Assembly (NCBI RefSeq): GCF_014127285.1
Contig: NZ_CP059901.1
Coordinates: 3,348,001 to 3,412,000 of the forward strand
Reading direction: 5' to 3'
Origin: Mumia sp. ZJ1417
Lineage (GTDB): Bacteria; Actinomycetota; Actinomycetes; Propionibacteriales; Nocardioidaceae
Length of the DNA stretch: 64,000 nucleotides
Within the stretch, counting starts at the first letter, position 1. Each line of letters opens with the position of its first letter. The notes beneath the pieces were generated by a model. That model saw only the letters and a list, made by a program, of their open reading frames with translations. It was not told the DNA's origin and did not search any database. The position numbers were made by a program, and so were the translations under genes. Of this stretch, positions 30,260 to 40,545 are shown piece after piece.

Positions 30260-30289
30260 AGAATACCCAGCCGTCACACGCTCGGTCAA
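30260..30289 (-). promoter_or_regulatory. rplM operon promoter
   Basis: TTGACC (30284-30289) and TATTCT (30260-30265) on the minus strand with an 18 bp spacer, a strong housekeeping match. Confidence 0.75.
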
Positions 30290-30570
30290 AACGGCCCCTC
30301 CAGGGAGGGTTCGCAACCGCGATCCCTCCCGTCGGGTCCGACCGACCAGACGGCGGCACGCCGTACGCCGGACGTGCCACCTCCAGGGTACCCTCGAGCC
30401 CCAAGCACCCGACGCCCGAGGCCCTGTTCCGGGACCTGTTGACGGACCCGGATGCACGCACCCTTGCGCGAAGCAATAAGTTAGAGGGGGTCCGATACAC
30501 CCCCGAGGACCCCGATTCGAGCTGCGTACCAGCACAGGGTGCGCACGCCACGGCGCAAGGAGACCTCCTC
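30290..30570. other. rest of the rplM-gltA divergent region
   Basis: This is the remainder of the 392 bp divergent region after the rplM promoter and leader. It is somewhat less GC-rich towards gltA (AATAAGTTAGAGG near 30474). It should hold the gltA promoter, but I could not fix one with confidence. No small gene with a convincing start was seen. Confidence 0.5.
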
Positions 30571-31884
<1,314 letters not shown>

Positions 31885-31910
31885 GCGTCCACGCCGTCCA
31901 CGACGTCCAC

Positions 31911-31945
31911 GAAGGGCGCCTCCCGCACGTCGGGGGGCGCCCTTC
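31911..31945 (+). terminator. intrinsic terminator of gltA
   Basis: GAAGGGCGCCTCCC pairs with GGGGGGCGCCCTTC (14 bp with one G-T) across a 7 nt loop, 26 bp after the gltA stop. Confidence 0.8.
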
Positions 31946-31999
31946 GGCGTCTCTCCCGCCCGCCTACAGTGGCGTGAGCCACCGGCCTAGGAGGAGTCG

Positions 32000-33081
32000 A
32001 TGACCGAGACGTCCACAAGCAAGCCCGCGAGCACAGGCCCGTACGCGAGCCGCCAGGTACGCCTGCGCGAGCGCCCGGTCGGCTACCCCGGCCCGCAGAC
32101 CTGGGACCTCACGACAACCGACCTGCCGGAGCCCGGGCCCGGTGAGCTCGTCGTCGCCGTCAGCCACGTCTCGCTCGACCCCGCGATGCGCGGCTGGCTG
32201 AACGACGTCAGGTCGTACGTCCCGCCGGTCGGCATCGGCGAGGTGATGCGTGCGGGCGCCGCCGGCACCGTCGTCGCGTCCCAGCACCCCTCGTACGCGG
32301 TGGGTGACACCGTCACCGGCAGTTTCGGCGTCACCGAGTACGCCCTCTCCGACGGCGAGGGGCTCGTCCTCGTCGACCCCGCCGTCGCCGGCACGCCGAC
32401 GTGGCTCGGGGCCCTCGGGATGCCGGGGATGACGGCGTACTTCGGGCTGCTCGACGTCGGCCGCGCGAGCGCCGGCGACACCGTGCTCGTCTCCGGTGCC
32501 GCGGGCGCCGTCGGCAGCATCGTCGGGCAGATCGCGAAGGCCCTGGGCTGCACCGTCATCGGCATCGCCGGCGGCGCAGACAAGTGCGACTGGCTGACCT
32601 CGATCGGCTTCGACGCCGTGATCGACTACAAGGCTGTGCACGATTCAAAGCCTGTGAACGTCCTCAAGCGACTGCGTGACGTCGCTCCCGACGGGATCGA
32701 CGTCTTCTTCGACAACGTCGGCGGCGACACCCTCGACGCCGGGCTGGCCAACCTGCGCCGCGGCGCGCGCGTCGTGATCTGCGGTGCGATCTCGGGTACA
32801 ACGAGACCACGCTCCCGCCGGGGCCGAGCCGCTACATGTCGCTGCTCGTCTTCCGGGCGTCGATGACCGGGTTCGTCGTGTTCGACTACGAGGACCGCTA
32901 CTCCGAGGCCCGCGAGCAGATCGGCCGCTGGATCGCCGACGGCACGGTCGTGGCCCGCGAGACCGTTCTTGCTGGAGGGGTCGAGGCGTTCCCGGAGGCA
33001 CTGCTCGGGCTCTATGCGGGAGTGAACACCGGCAAGCTGGTGCTCGAGGTCGGCGCACCCACCGCCGACGTCACGGGTTGA
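32000..33081 (+). pseudogene. zinc-type MDR oxidoreductase with a single-base frameshift
   Basis: A medium-chain NADP-dependent oxidoreductase of the leukotriene-B4 dehydrogenase/curA-like group: RLRERPVGYPGPQTWDL start and the Rossmann GAAGAVGSIVGQIAK in frame 1. After RRGARVVICGAIS the frame breaks at about 32794-32796 (TCGGGTAC where the family has Ser-Gln/Arg-Tyr). The remaining 95 codons (RYMSLLVFRASMTGFVVFDYE onward) continue one frame over to 33081. One inserted base restores a full protein of about 360 residues. A perfect GGAGGAG ribosome site precedes the ATG, so the gene was recently functional. It may be real or a sequencing error in a short G run. Confidence 0.8.
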
Positions 33082-33102
33082 CGCGCTCGATAGGTTGATC
33101 AG

Positions 33103-33927
33103 GTGCGCTGGAGACTCGACCTCGCCTATGACGGTGCGGCCTACCGTGGCTGGGCCACCCAACCCGGGCTCCCCTCGGTGCAGCAGTCGATCGAGGACGC
33201 GCTCACGCTCGTCCTCCGACTCGACGAGCCGGCACGCCTGACGGTGGCCGGACGGACGGACACCGGCGTCCACGCCCGCGGGCAGGTCGTGCACGTCGAC
33301 CTCCCCGACGACGTCGAGACCGACGAGACCCACCTGGTCCGTCGCCTCGACCGGGTGCTCCCCGACGACATCGTCGTCCGGTCGGCGCGCCTGGCGCCCG
33401 TGGGGTTCGACGCACGCTTCTCGGCGCTGCGGCGCCGCTACGTCTATCGCATCTGGGACGGCCCCACCGGGCCCGACCCGCTGCTCCGCAACCATGTCGT
33501 CCACCACCACAAGCCACTCGACATCTCGGCGATGAACGACGCAGCCGTCGGCATCCTCGGCGAGCACGACTTCGCCGCGTTCTGCCGTCGCAGGGAGGGC
33601 GCGAGCACGATCCGCAGCCTCATCCAGCTGACGACGCGACGCACCGACACCGGCATCGTCGAGACGACCGTGGTCGCCGACGCGTTCTGCCACTCGATGG
33701 TGCGCTCGCTCATGGGCGCACTCACCGCCGTCGGCGAAGGACGCAACGAGCCTGCCTGGATGACGAGGGTCCTCAAGGCCAAGGTCCGCGACTCCCGGGT
33801 CAAGGTGATGCCCGCACACGGACTCACCCTCGAGGAGGTCGTCTACCCGGCCGACTCGCAGCTGGCCGACCGCGCCCAGGAGAGCCGCCAGTTCCGCGGG
33901 ACCATCGAAAGCCCCGAGGATGACTGA
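33103..33927 (+). CDS. truA: tRNA pseudouridine(38-40) synthase TruA
   Basis: A 274-residue enzyme that makes pseudouridine at positions 38-40 of tRNAs. It has LAYDGAAYRGWATQPG and the catalytic Asp in VAGRTDTGVHARGQVVH, and FCHSMVRSLMGALTAVGEG near the end. In many actinobacteria truA follows rplQ in the alpha operon; here it lies on the opposite strand, 7 kb away. TAGGTT at 33091-33096 lies 6 nt before the GTG and no Shine-Dalgarno is seen, so the mRNA is probably leaderless. The next gene overlaps it by 8 bp. Confidence 0.94.
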   Translation: MRWRLDLAYDGAAYRGWATQPGLPSVQQSIEDALTLVLRLDEPARLTVAGRTDTGVHARGQVVHVDLPDDVETDETHLVRRLDRVLPDDIVVRSARLAPVGFDARFSALRRRYVYRIWDGPTGPDPLLRNHVVHHHKPLDISAMNDAAVGILGEHDFAAFCRRREGASTIRSLIQLTTRRTDTGIVETTVVADAFCHSMVRSLMGALTAVGEGRNEPAWMTRVLKAKVRDSRVKVMPAHGLTLEEVVYPADSQLADRAQESRQFRGTIESPEDD

Positions 33928-34519
33928 GCACTACTTCGACGCGTCTCCCTCGGGCCCCGAGGAGCGCCGCGACGTCCGCGCGCGGATCTGGGACCACGAC
34001 TACGTCTTCACCACCGCTGCCGGGGTCTTCGCGCGCGACGGGCTCGACAAGGCGACGGCGGTGCTGCTGAAGACGTTCGACCCTCCCGACCATGCGAGCA
34101 CGGTGCTCGACCTGGGGTGCGGGTGGGGACCGATCGCGTGCGCCGTGGCCGCGGAGGTCCCGGGGTGCACGGTGCACGCCGTCGACACCAACGCCCGCGC
34201 GTTGACGCTGACCCGCGACAACGCGGCGCGTGCGGGGGTCGCCGACCGTGTCGTCGCGTCCCTTCCCAGCGACGTGCCGGCCACGGTGACCTTCGACGAG
34301 ATCTGGTCCAACCCGCCGATCCGGATCGGCAAGGAGGCGCTCCACGCGCTGCTCCTCACCTGGCTCCCCCGGCTCGCCGAGGACGGCGTCGCTCGCCTGG
34401 TGGTCGGCAAGAACCTCGGTGCCGACTCCCTCGCCCGCTGGCTCGCCGACCAGGGCTGGCCGACCGAGAAGGCCGCGAGCGCCAAGGGTTTCCGGGTGCT
34501 CCTCGTACGCCGCGGCTGA
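33920..34519 (+). CDS. RsmC/RlmG-like class I methyltransferase
   Basis: A 199-residue methyltransferase with SAM motif VLDLGCGWGPIACAVA at about residues 62-77 and the catalytic NPPI in IWSNPPIRIGKEA, the pattern of guanine-N2 rRNA methyltransferases such as RsmC and RlmG (C-terminal half). The length is that of the single-domain actinobacterial form, without the N-terminal pseudo-domain. It overlaps truA by 8 bp, suggesting joint expression of RNA-modifying enzymes. The exact nucleotide is not predicted. Confidence 0.85.
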   Translation: MTEHYFDASPSGPEERRDVRARIWDHDYVFTTAAGVFARDGLDKATAVLLKTFDPPDHASTVLDLGCGWGPIACAVAAEVPGCTVHAVDTNARALTLTRDNAARAGVADRVVASLPSDVPATVTFDEIWSNPPIRIGKEALHALLLTWLPRLAEDGVARLVVGKNLGADSLARWLADQGWPTEKAASAKGFRVLLVRRG

Positions 34520-34545
34520 GCTCAGGACCGCCTCGGACGAAGGCC

Positions 34546-34554
34546 TGTGGATAA
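34546..34554 (-). promoter_or_regulatory. isolated consensus DnaA box
   Basis: TGTGGATAA is the reverse complement of TTATCCACA, the classical DnaA box. It sits 40 bp before the ATG of the hypothetical gene in a 74 bp intergenic region. Confidence 0.35.
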
Positions 34555-34593
34555 GCTCCGCGGCGTCGCGCACGATCGCGGCAGGCTTGGGCC

Positions 34594-35037
34594 ATGAGCG
34601 ATCCCACCTTCCCCTCCCCCGACGACCCGATGCCCGACCAGCGTGCGCTCCACGAGCGGTGGTGCGCCTTGATGGGTGAGCTCGGCTTCTCCCGCCGCGC
34701 CCTGTGGCTCGCCTGCGTCGATGTCGACCGCCGCATGGTGCCGCCCCTCGTCAAGATCGACGAGTGCCCGACCTCCCCCGACCCCGCCGGCGTCCGCCAG
34801 CTCCTCGCACAGGCGCGCAGCCTCGTCGACGACGGCGCGCCCGACGGATCGCTCGCCGTCCTGCTGACGCGTCCTGGGCGGGCGGGGATCACCGAGGACG
34901 ACCGCGCATGGGCCCGCGCGCTGCTCGACGCCGGCCGCTTCGTCCGCCTGCCCCTCGAGGTGCTGCACCTCGCCACCGACGAGGCTCTCGTCGCGCTGGC
35001 GCCCGACGACCTCGCGCACGCGCGCCGTACGGCCTGA
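34594..35037 (+). CDS. conserved hypothetical protein
   Basis: A 147-residue soluble protein that I do not recognise by function. The N-terminus is acidic and Pro-rich, followed by ALHERWCALMGELGFSRRALWLACVD, a mixed alpha/beta middle (VPPLVKIDECP) and a C-terminal helix with APDDLAHARR. Similar short proteins occur in actinobacteria. CAGGCT lies 6 nt before the ATG, fitting leaderless initiation, and a consensus DnaA box lies 40 bp upstream. It ends exactly where the convergent ABC-F gene stops, with abutting stop codons. Confidence 0.7.
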   Translation: MSDPTFPSPDDPMPDQRALHERWCALMGELGFSRRALWLACVDVDRRMVPPLVKIDECPTSPDPAGVRQLLAQARSLVDDGAPDGSLAVLLTRPGRAGITEDDRAWARALLDAGRFVRLPLEVLHLATDEALVALAPDDLAHARRTA

Positions 35038-36753
35038 TCAGCGCTCGCGCGCGACCCGACCCTCGTCCCACACCGGCTCGTCGCTCTCGTAGACCGTGCC
35101 GTCCTCCCCGAACACGAGGAACCGGTCGAACCGGCGTGCGAACCATCGGTCGTGGGTCACCGCGAGGACGGTCCCGTCGAATGCTTCCAAGCCGTCCTCG
35201 AGCGCCTCCGCCGACTCGACGTCGAGGTTGTCGGTCGGCTCGTCAAGCAGGAGCAGCGTCGCCCCTGAGAGCTCGAGCAGCAGGATCTGGAAGCGGGCCT
35301 GCTGACCGCCCGAGAGCGAGTCGAAGGTCTGCTCGGAAGAGCGGGCCAGGCCGTAGCGGTCCAGCTTGCGGGCCGCCTCTTCGCGTCCCATCCCGCGACG
35401 CCCGATCCCCCGCGCATCGACCTCGCCTCGGTGCAGGATCTCGAGCAGGGTGCGGCCGACGAGCTCGGGATGGGTGTGGGTCTGCACGAAAAGCCCCGGC
35501 CTCACACGGGCGCCCAGACGCGCCAACCCGGTGTGAGCGACGGACGCGACCGCGTCGCCGTCCGACCCGGCGACCGGCGCATGCTCGATGTCGGGCCGGG
35601 TGCCTCCGGCCGCGAGCAGGCGCAGGAAGTGCGACTTGCCCGACCCGTTCGATCCGAGCACGGCGACCCGCTCCCCGTACCAGACCTCGAGGTCGAAGGG
35701 CCGCATGAGTCCGGTGAGCTCCAGGTCCTCGCAGACCACCGCGCGCTTGCCCGTACGACCACCGGTCAGGCGCATCGCGACGTTCTGCTCGTGCGGGACC
35801 TCCTCCGGCGGGCCCGCCTCCTCGAACTTGCGCAGCCGCGTCTGAGCCGCCCGATAGCGCGCGGCCATGTCGGAGTTGTACGCCGCCTTGTTCTTGTACA
35901 TGAGCATCAGCTCGCGCAGCTTGTGGTGCTCCTCGTCCCAGCGCCTGCGCTGCTCTTCGAGCCGGGCGAAACGGGCCGCGCGCGCCTCGTGGTAGGTCGC
36001 GAACCCGCCGGGGTGCGTCCACGTCGTGCTCCCGGCCGCCCCCAGCTCGAGCGCCACGATCCGGGTCGCGGTGTTCGCGAGCAGGGCGCGGTCGTGGCTC
36101 ACGTACAGCACCGTCTTCTGGGTGGCGTCGAGCTGGCTCTCGAGCCACTGCTTGCCGGGCACGTCGAGATAGTTGTCAGGCTCGTCGAGGAGCAGCACCT
36201 CGTCGGGGCCGCGGAGCAGACCCTCGAGCACGAGGCGCTTCTGCTCGCCGCCGGACATCGTGGACAGGTCGCGCCACTTCGCCCGCTCGTACGAGATCCC
36301 CAGCGCGGCGGTGCAGCAGGCGTCCCAGGTGACCTCGACCTCGTAGCCACCGGCGTCGGCGTACTCGGCGAGAGCAGATGCGTAGCGCATCTGGGTCGCC
36401 TCGTCGTCGTGCTCCATGAGTGCCAGCTCCACCTCGTCGAGGCGCGCGGCGGCAAGGCGCACGCGCGGCGGCGCGACGGAGAGGAGCAGCTCGCGCACGG
36501 TCTCGAGGTGGGAGCCGTCGGGGTGTCGCGTCACCATCTGGCGCATCACCCCCAGACCACCGCTGCGCGCGACGGTACCGGCGTGCGGCGTGATCTCGCC
36601 GGTGATGATCTTCATCAGCGTCGTCTTGCCCGCGCCGTTGGCCCCGACGAGCGCCACGACGGCACCGTCCCCGACCCGGAACGAGACGTCGTCCAGCAGG
36701 ACTCTCCCGTCTGGGAGGTCGTAGCGGATTCCGGACAGATCGACGTGGGTCAC
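35038..36753 (-). CDS. ABC-F family ATP-binding protein
   Basis: A 571-residue soluble protein with two ABC ATPase domains and no membrane segment. The first P-loop is VGANGAGKTTLMK and signature MSGGEQKRLVLEG; the second P-loop is LGSNGSGKSHFL and signature LSGGQQARFQILL. The charged linker (about 255-330) fits the P-site tRNA interaction motif of ABC-F translation factors. The role could be ribosome rescue or antibiotic resistance; this subtype cannot be decided here. The start GTG (36751-36753) is preceded by GGGGGA. It converges on the hypothetical gene with no spacer. Confidence 0.9.
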   Translation of the reverse strand: MTHVDLSGIRYDLPDGRVLLDDVSFRVGDGAVVALVGANGAGKTTLMKIITGEITPHAGTVARSGGLGVMRQMVTRHPDGSHLETVRELLLSVAPPRVRLAAARLDEVELALMEHDDEATQMRYASALAEYADAGGYEVEVTWDACCTAALGISYERAKWRDLSTMSGGEQKRLVLEGLLRGPDEVLLLDEPDNYLDVPGKQWLESQLDATQKTVLYVSHDRALLANTATRIVALELGAAGSTTWTHPGGFATYHEARAARFARLEEQRRRWDEEHHKLRELMLMYKNKAAYNSDMAARYRAAQTRLRKFEEAGPPEEVPHEQNVAMRLTGGRTGKRAVVCEDLELTGLMRPFDLEVWYGERVAVLGSNGSGKSHFLRLLAAGGTRPDIEHAPVAGSDGDAVASVAHTGLARLGARVRPGLFVQTHTHPELVGRTLLEILHRGEVDARGIGRRGMGREEAARKLDRYGLARSSEQTFDSLSGGQQARFQILLLELSGATLLLLDEPTDNLDVESAEALEDGLEAFDGTVLAVTHDRWFARRFDRFLVFGEDGTVYESDEPVWDEGRVARER

Positions 36754-36845
36754 GTCCCCCAGTGTCCGCTCTCCGTCAAGCCGGTATCCACGATCCCCCA
36801 TGCACTACGCTCCAGCGAAGCCCCCGACGTACGGAGTCCCTCGAC

Positions 36846-37349
36846 GTGACCGTCTACGTGATCCTCGGCCTGCTCGGCCTCGCGCTGCTCGCGGTGTCCC
36901 TGCTGGTCGGCGACCTGTTCGACGGGCTCACCGACGGGCTGCCGGGCGACGTCTTTTCGAGCGCCGTCATCGGTGGCTTCGTCGCCGCCTTCGGCTTCGG
37001 CGGCGCCCTGGCCGACGGGCTGGGGCTCCGGCTCCTCGTCAGTCTTCCCGTCGCCGTCGTCTCCGGTGTCCTCGTGGCCTGGTTCGCCGGATGGCTGACC
37101 GGGCTGGTGCGAGGCGGCGGGAGCGATGCGACGCCGTCGGTCGCCGACAGCATCGGCCGCAGCGGGCGCATCGTGTCCGAGGTCCCCGCCGACGGCTACG
37201 GGCTCGTCCGGGTCGCCGTCGGCGGCCACACCCTCCAGCTCAACGCCCGCTCCGTGCGCCCATTGGACGCCGGCGCCGAGGTCCACATCACCGAAGTCCT
37301 GTCGCCGACGGCAGTCATCGTGGCCCCCGTGTGGGACGAGATCGCCTAA
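36846..37349 (+). CDS. NfeD-like membrane protein
   Basis: A 167-residue protein with hydrophobic segments near residues 3-22, 40-60 and 70-90, and a soluble C-terminal part of about 65 residues (SGRIVSEVPADGYGLVRVAV, LNARSVRPLDAGAEVHI) that fits an NfeD-type OB-fold. NfeD proteins are partners of flotillins, and the next gene is one, 22 bp downstream. GGAG lies 9 nt before the GTG start. The OB-fold call rests on pattern and context. Confidence 0.72.
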   Translation: MTVYVILGLLGLALLAVSLLVGDLFDGLTDGLPGDVFSSAVIGGFVAAFGFGGALADGLGLRLLVSLPVAVVSGVLVAWFAGWLTGLVRGGGSDATPSVADSIGRSGRIVSEVPADGYGLVRVAVGGHTLQLNARSVRPLDAGAEVHITEVLSPTAVIVAPVWDEIA

Positions 37350-37371
37350 CCCTTCCCGAAAGGCCCCCGCC

Positions 37372-38889
37372 GTGTCCTCCTCCGTGCTCGTCCCCGTGGC
37401 CGGTTTCGTCGTCCTCCTGGTGCTCCTCCTGCTGCTGGTCACCAGTCGCTACAAGGTCGCCGGCCCCAACCAGGCCTTCATCGTGACCGGGCGCAAGGGC
37501 AAGGCCGTCCTCAACCCCGAGACGGGCGCACTGACGACCGACCTCTCGGGCCAGAAGGTGATCCTCGGCGGCGGCACGTTCGTCATCCCCTTCGTCCAGA
37601 AGCTCGCGACGATGGACCTGTCGAGCCGTCGCATCTCCGTGCAGATCCGCGGCGCAGTCTCCGGGCAGGGCATCAAGCTCAACGTGGAGGGCGTGGCGAT
37701 CGTCAAGGTCGGGGGCAATGCCGACCAGATCCGGCTCGCCGCCCAGCGGTTCCTCTCCCAGCAGGGCGACATCGAGCCGTTCACGCAGGAGGTGCTGGCA
37801 GGTGCGCTGCGCTCGATCGTCGGCGGGCTGACCGTCGAGCAGATCATCCGTGATCGTGCCGCGTTCGCCCAGCGCGTCGCCGACGAGTCCGAGAACTCCC
37901 TGACGGGCCAGGGTCTGATCCTCGATACGTTCCAGATCCAGGACGTCACCGATGACGGCAGCTACCTGTCGGACCTCGGGCGCCCCGAGGCGGCCCGCAT
38001 CCGCCAGACCGCCGCGATCGCCGAGGCCGCAGCGCGTCAGGCCGCCGAGCAGGCGAGCCTGAAGGCGGAGGAGGAGATCGCCATCGCCCAGCGCACGCTC
38101 GCCCTCAAGCAGGCCGAGATCAAGTCCGAGACGGATGCCGCGGCGGCCAACGCGGCCTCGGCCGGACCGCTCGCCCAGGCCGATCGCGACCAGGCGGTCC
38201 TCGCCGAGCAGGAGAAGGTCGCCGTCCGTCAGGCGGCCCTGACCGAGCGCCAGCTCGAGACCCAGGTGCGCAAGCCTGCCGACGCCGAGCGCTACAAGGT
38301 CGAGCAGGAGGCGGAGGCGCGGCGTACGTCCGAGATCGCCGCGGCTGAGGGCCGTAAGGCGTCCACCATCGCTGCCGCCGAGGCCAACGCCGAGGAGGCC
38401 CGCCTGTCCGGCGAGGCCGAGAAGTCACGCCGTGCGGCGCTCGCCGAGGCCGAGGCCATCGAGGGTGCGCGGCGAGGCGAGGCCGAGAAGGCTCGCCGTG
38501 TGGCCGAGGCCGAGGCGACCCGTGCAGAGGGCGAGGCACAGGCAGCGGCGACCCTCGCGATCGGCCATGCCGAGGCCGAGGCGATGGACAAGCGCGCCGC
38601 TGCGTTCGCCGGCTACAACGACGCGGCCGTGCTGCAGATGGTCATCGAGGTCCTCCCCCAGATCGCCAAGGAGGTCGCCGCGCCGATCGCGGCGATCGAC
38701 CAGCTCACGATCCTGTCGACCGACGGTGCGGGCGCGTTGCCGAAGCAGGTCAACGACAACGTCGTCCAGACCCTGCAGATGCTCAAGACGTCCACAGGTC
38801 TCGACCTTGGGGCGCTCCTGCACCGCTCGGTCGACAAGGCCGCCAACGGCGTGGGCGTCACGACCGGCAAGAACGGCGACACCGCCTGA
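37372..38889 (+). CDS. flotillin family protein
   Basis: A 505-residue SPFH/flotillin protein. One hydrophobic N-terminal helix (about 5-23) is followed by the SPFH domain (about 25-205; AGPNQAFIVTGRKG, DLSSRRISVQIRG). Then comes a long Ala/Glu-rich coiled coil (about 210-430) with repeated AEAE- and EAEK-type heptads, and a C-terminal PQIAKEVAAPIAAIDQLTIL. Flotillins scaffold membrane microdomains. It follows the NfeD-like gene, a conserved pairing. The GTG start has AAAGG 8 nt upstream. Confidence 0.92.
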   Translation: MSSSVLVPVAGFVVLLVLLLLLVTSRYKVAGPNQAFIVTGRKGKAVLNPETGALTTDLSGQKVILGGGTFVIPFVQKLATMDLSSRRISVQIRGAVSGQGIKLNVEGVAIVKVGGNADQIRLAAQRFLSQQGDIEPFTQEVLAGALRSIVGGLTVEQIIRDRAAFAQRVADESENSLTGQGLILDTFQIQDVTDDGSYLSDLGRPEAARIRQTAAIAEAAARQAAEQASLKAEEEIAIAQRTLALKQAEIKSETDAAAANAASAGPLAQADRDQAVLAEQEKVAVRQAALTERQLETQVRKPADAERYKVEQEAEARRTSEIAAAEGRKASTIAAAEANAEEARLSGEAEKSRRAALAEAEAIEGARRGEAEKARRVAEAEATRAEGEAQAAATLAIGHAEAEAMDKRAAAFAGYNDAAVLQMVIEVLPQIAKEVAAPIAAIDQLTILSTDGAGALPKQVNDNVVQTLQMLKTSTGLDLGALLHRSVDKAANGVGVTTGKNGDTA

Positions 38890-38900
38890 GCACACGCGCG

Positions 38901-39425
38901 TCACGGGATGCGGGGGAGCACGACGGTCTCCCCCGTCCCGCTGTCGACGAGCGCGGCACGGTTCACCACGAGAGGCATCGGGAGCACGTCAGCGACCGCC
39001 GCGACGACCACCGGGAGGAGCGCGCCCGGGGCCCGCGTCGCGAGGGAGACGTGCGGGACCCAGGCCCCCTCGGCATAGTTGCGGTGCAGGTCGGCGCCCG
39101 TCGCCCGTACGGCCGCCACGACGGACTCCTGGCGCCGCGCCAGCTCGGCAGTCAGTGACGGCGCCAGCGCGGCACGCCCGCGCGGGAACGCGAGCGTGCC
39201 CTGGCACGTCAAGGTGAACGGACCACCATCGGGAAGCCTGTCCACCGCCTGGTGCACGGCTTCCAGATCCCACTCCCGCAGCACCGCGTACGAGAGGTGG
39301 GGGTGGTGCCGGCCGTGCGTGTGGGTCGCGAGGGTGTGCACGCCACGCGACTCCAGGCGCGCCCACAGCTCGCGGATCCTACGCTCGGTCCGCGCATCGA
39401 ACAGGACGCAGACGGCGAGGGCCAT
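38901..39425 (-). CDS. 2H phosphoesterase superfamily protein (2'-5' RNA ligase-like)
   Basis: A 174-residue protein with the two HxS/T motifs of the 2H phosphoesterase fold: HPHLSYAVL near residue 42 and WVPHVSLATR near residue 127. Relatives hydrolyse cyclic phosphodiesters or join 2'-5' RNA. The substrate is unknown. It converges on the flotillin gene with 11 bp between stops. Confidence 0.82.
   Translation of the reverse strand: MALAVCVLFDARTERRIRELWARLESRGVHTLATHTHGRHHPHLSYAVLREWDLEAVHQAVDRLPDGGPFTLTCQGTLAFPRGRAALAPSLTAELARRQESVVAAVRATGADLHRNYAEGAWVPHVSLATRAPGALLPVVVAAVADVLPMPLVVNRAALVDSGTGETVVLPRIP
38911..38935 (+). terminator. hairpin in the flotillin downstream region
   Basis: CGGGGGAG pairs with CTCCCCCG across a 9 nt loop, 22 bp beyond the flotillin stop, embedded in the 3' end of the convergent phosphoesterase gene. 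It can serve plus-strand transcripts. Confidence 0.4.
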
Positions 39426-39449
39426 GGTCCTAGCGTGACCTGTCCTGGG

Positions 39450-40502
39450 TCAGTCGACGAGCGCAGCGACCAGGAGCTCGAGCGTTCTTTCGCGGGCGAC
39501 GGACCGCCGCGGGTCGCCACCGTGCCACGCGGACGCAACCGGGTGCACCATCACCTCGTCCACGTCGAACTGCGCGGCCAGAGCACGGATCCGCTCGGCG
39601 GCCTGCGTCGGATCACCGACGACGTTGCGCACCAGTCCGTCCTCGACCATCGCGCGCTGAGGTTCGCTCAGCTCCTGCTTCTCGGCGGCCTCCACGAGGT
39701 CCAACGCCGCCAACGGAGCGCCCGTCCTCAGCCGCGCCATCGACTGCAGGTTGGGGATCGCGAGCGCGGCTGCCTCCTCGTACGTCTCGGCGACGACCAC
39801 GTTAACGGTGAGGAACGTCGTCGGCTCGGGCGTGTGCACGCTCGGTTGGAACTCGCGCCGATAGATCTCCAGCGCCTCAGCCGTCCCCTGGCCCGAGAAG
39901 TGGTGCGCGAACACGTACGGCAGCCCCTTGGCGGCGGCGAGGTGCGCGGAGTAGGTCGAAGAGCCGAGCAGCCACTGACGCGGCGTCGACGTCGCGCTCG
40001 GCGTCGCGCGGAGCCGGTAGTCCTCGCCGCGGATCGGAACCCGGACGCCCACGGTCGAGTCCATCAGGGCCATCACGTCGTCGAGGTACTGCGGGAACTG
40101 CTGGACGTCCGTGTCGTCGCGGCCCGCGGCACCGCGAAGCGCCCACGAGGTCACCGGATCGGAGCCGGGCGCGCGACCGAGCCCGAGATCGATTCGGCCC
40201 GGGTACGCCGCCTCGAGCAGCGCGAACTGCTCGGCGACCGCGAGCGGCGCGTGGTTCGGGAGCATCACTCCCCCCGATCCGAGGCGGATGCGCGCGGTCT
40301 GCGCCGCGAGGATCGCGATCAGGACGGGCGGGGACGTCGCCGCGACCGCCGGCATGTTGTGGTGCTCGGCGACCCAGTAGCGCGTGAACCCGAGCCGGTC
40401 GGCCACGCCCGCGAGCGCGGTCGTCGCGGCGAGCGCGTCAGAGGTCGTCTGGTCGGTACGGACGGGGACGAGGTCGAGGACCGAGAGCTTGGGAGACGCC
40501 AT
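39450..40502 (-). CDS. LLM class flavin-dependent oxidoreductase
   Basis: A 350-residue bacterial luciferase-like monooxygenase. It has VADRLGFTRYWVAEHHN at about residues 33-49, LGSGGVMLPNHAP and RIDLGLGRAPGSDP, the FMN-dependent group-1 LLM pattern. It uses FMNH2 (or, in some actinobacteria, F420) to oxidise a small substrate, which cannot be predicted. The ATG has GAGG upstream. It lies 24 bp before the phosphoesterase gene on the same strand, so the two may be co-transcribed. Confidence 0.88.
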   Translation of the reverse strand: MASPKLSVLDLVPVRTDQTTSDALAATTALAGVADRLGFTRYWVAEHHNMPAVAATSPPVLIAILAAQTARIRLGSGGVMLPNHAPLAVAEQFALLEAAYPGRIDLGLGRAPGSDPVTSWALRGAAGRDDTDVQQFPQYLDDVMALMDSTVGVRVPIRGEDYRLRATPSATSTPRQWLLGSSTYSAHLAAAKGLPYVFAHHFSGQGTAEALEIYRREFQPSVHTPEPTTFLTVNVVVAETYEEAAALAIPNLQSMARLRTGAPLAALDLVEAAEKQELSEPQRAMVEDGLVRNVVGDPTQAAERIRALAAQFDVDEVMVHPVASAWHGGDPRRSVARERTLELLVAALVD

Positions 40503-40545
40503 ACCTCATGACAACGCCACGAGGTGCCCGTGGGATTCCTTCGGG

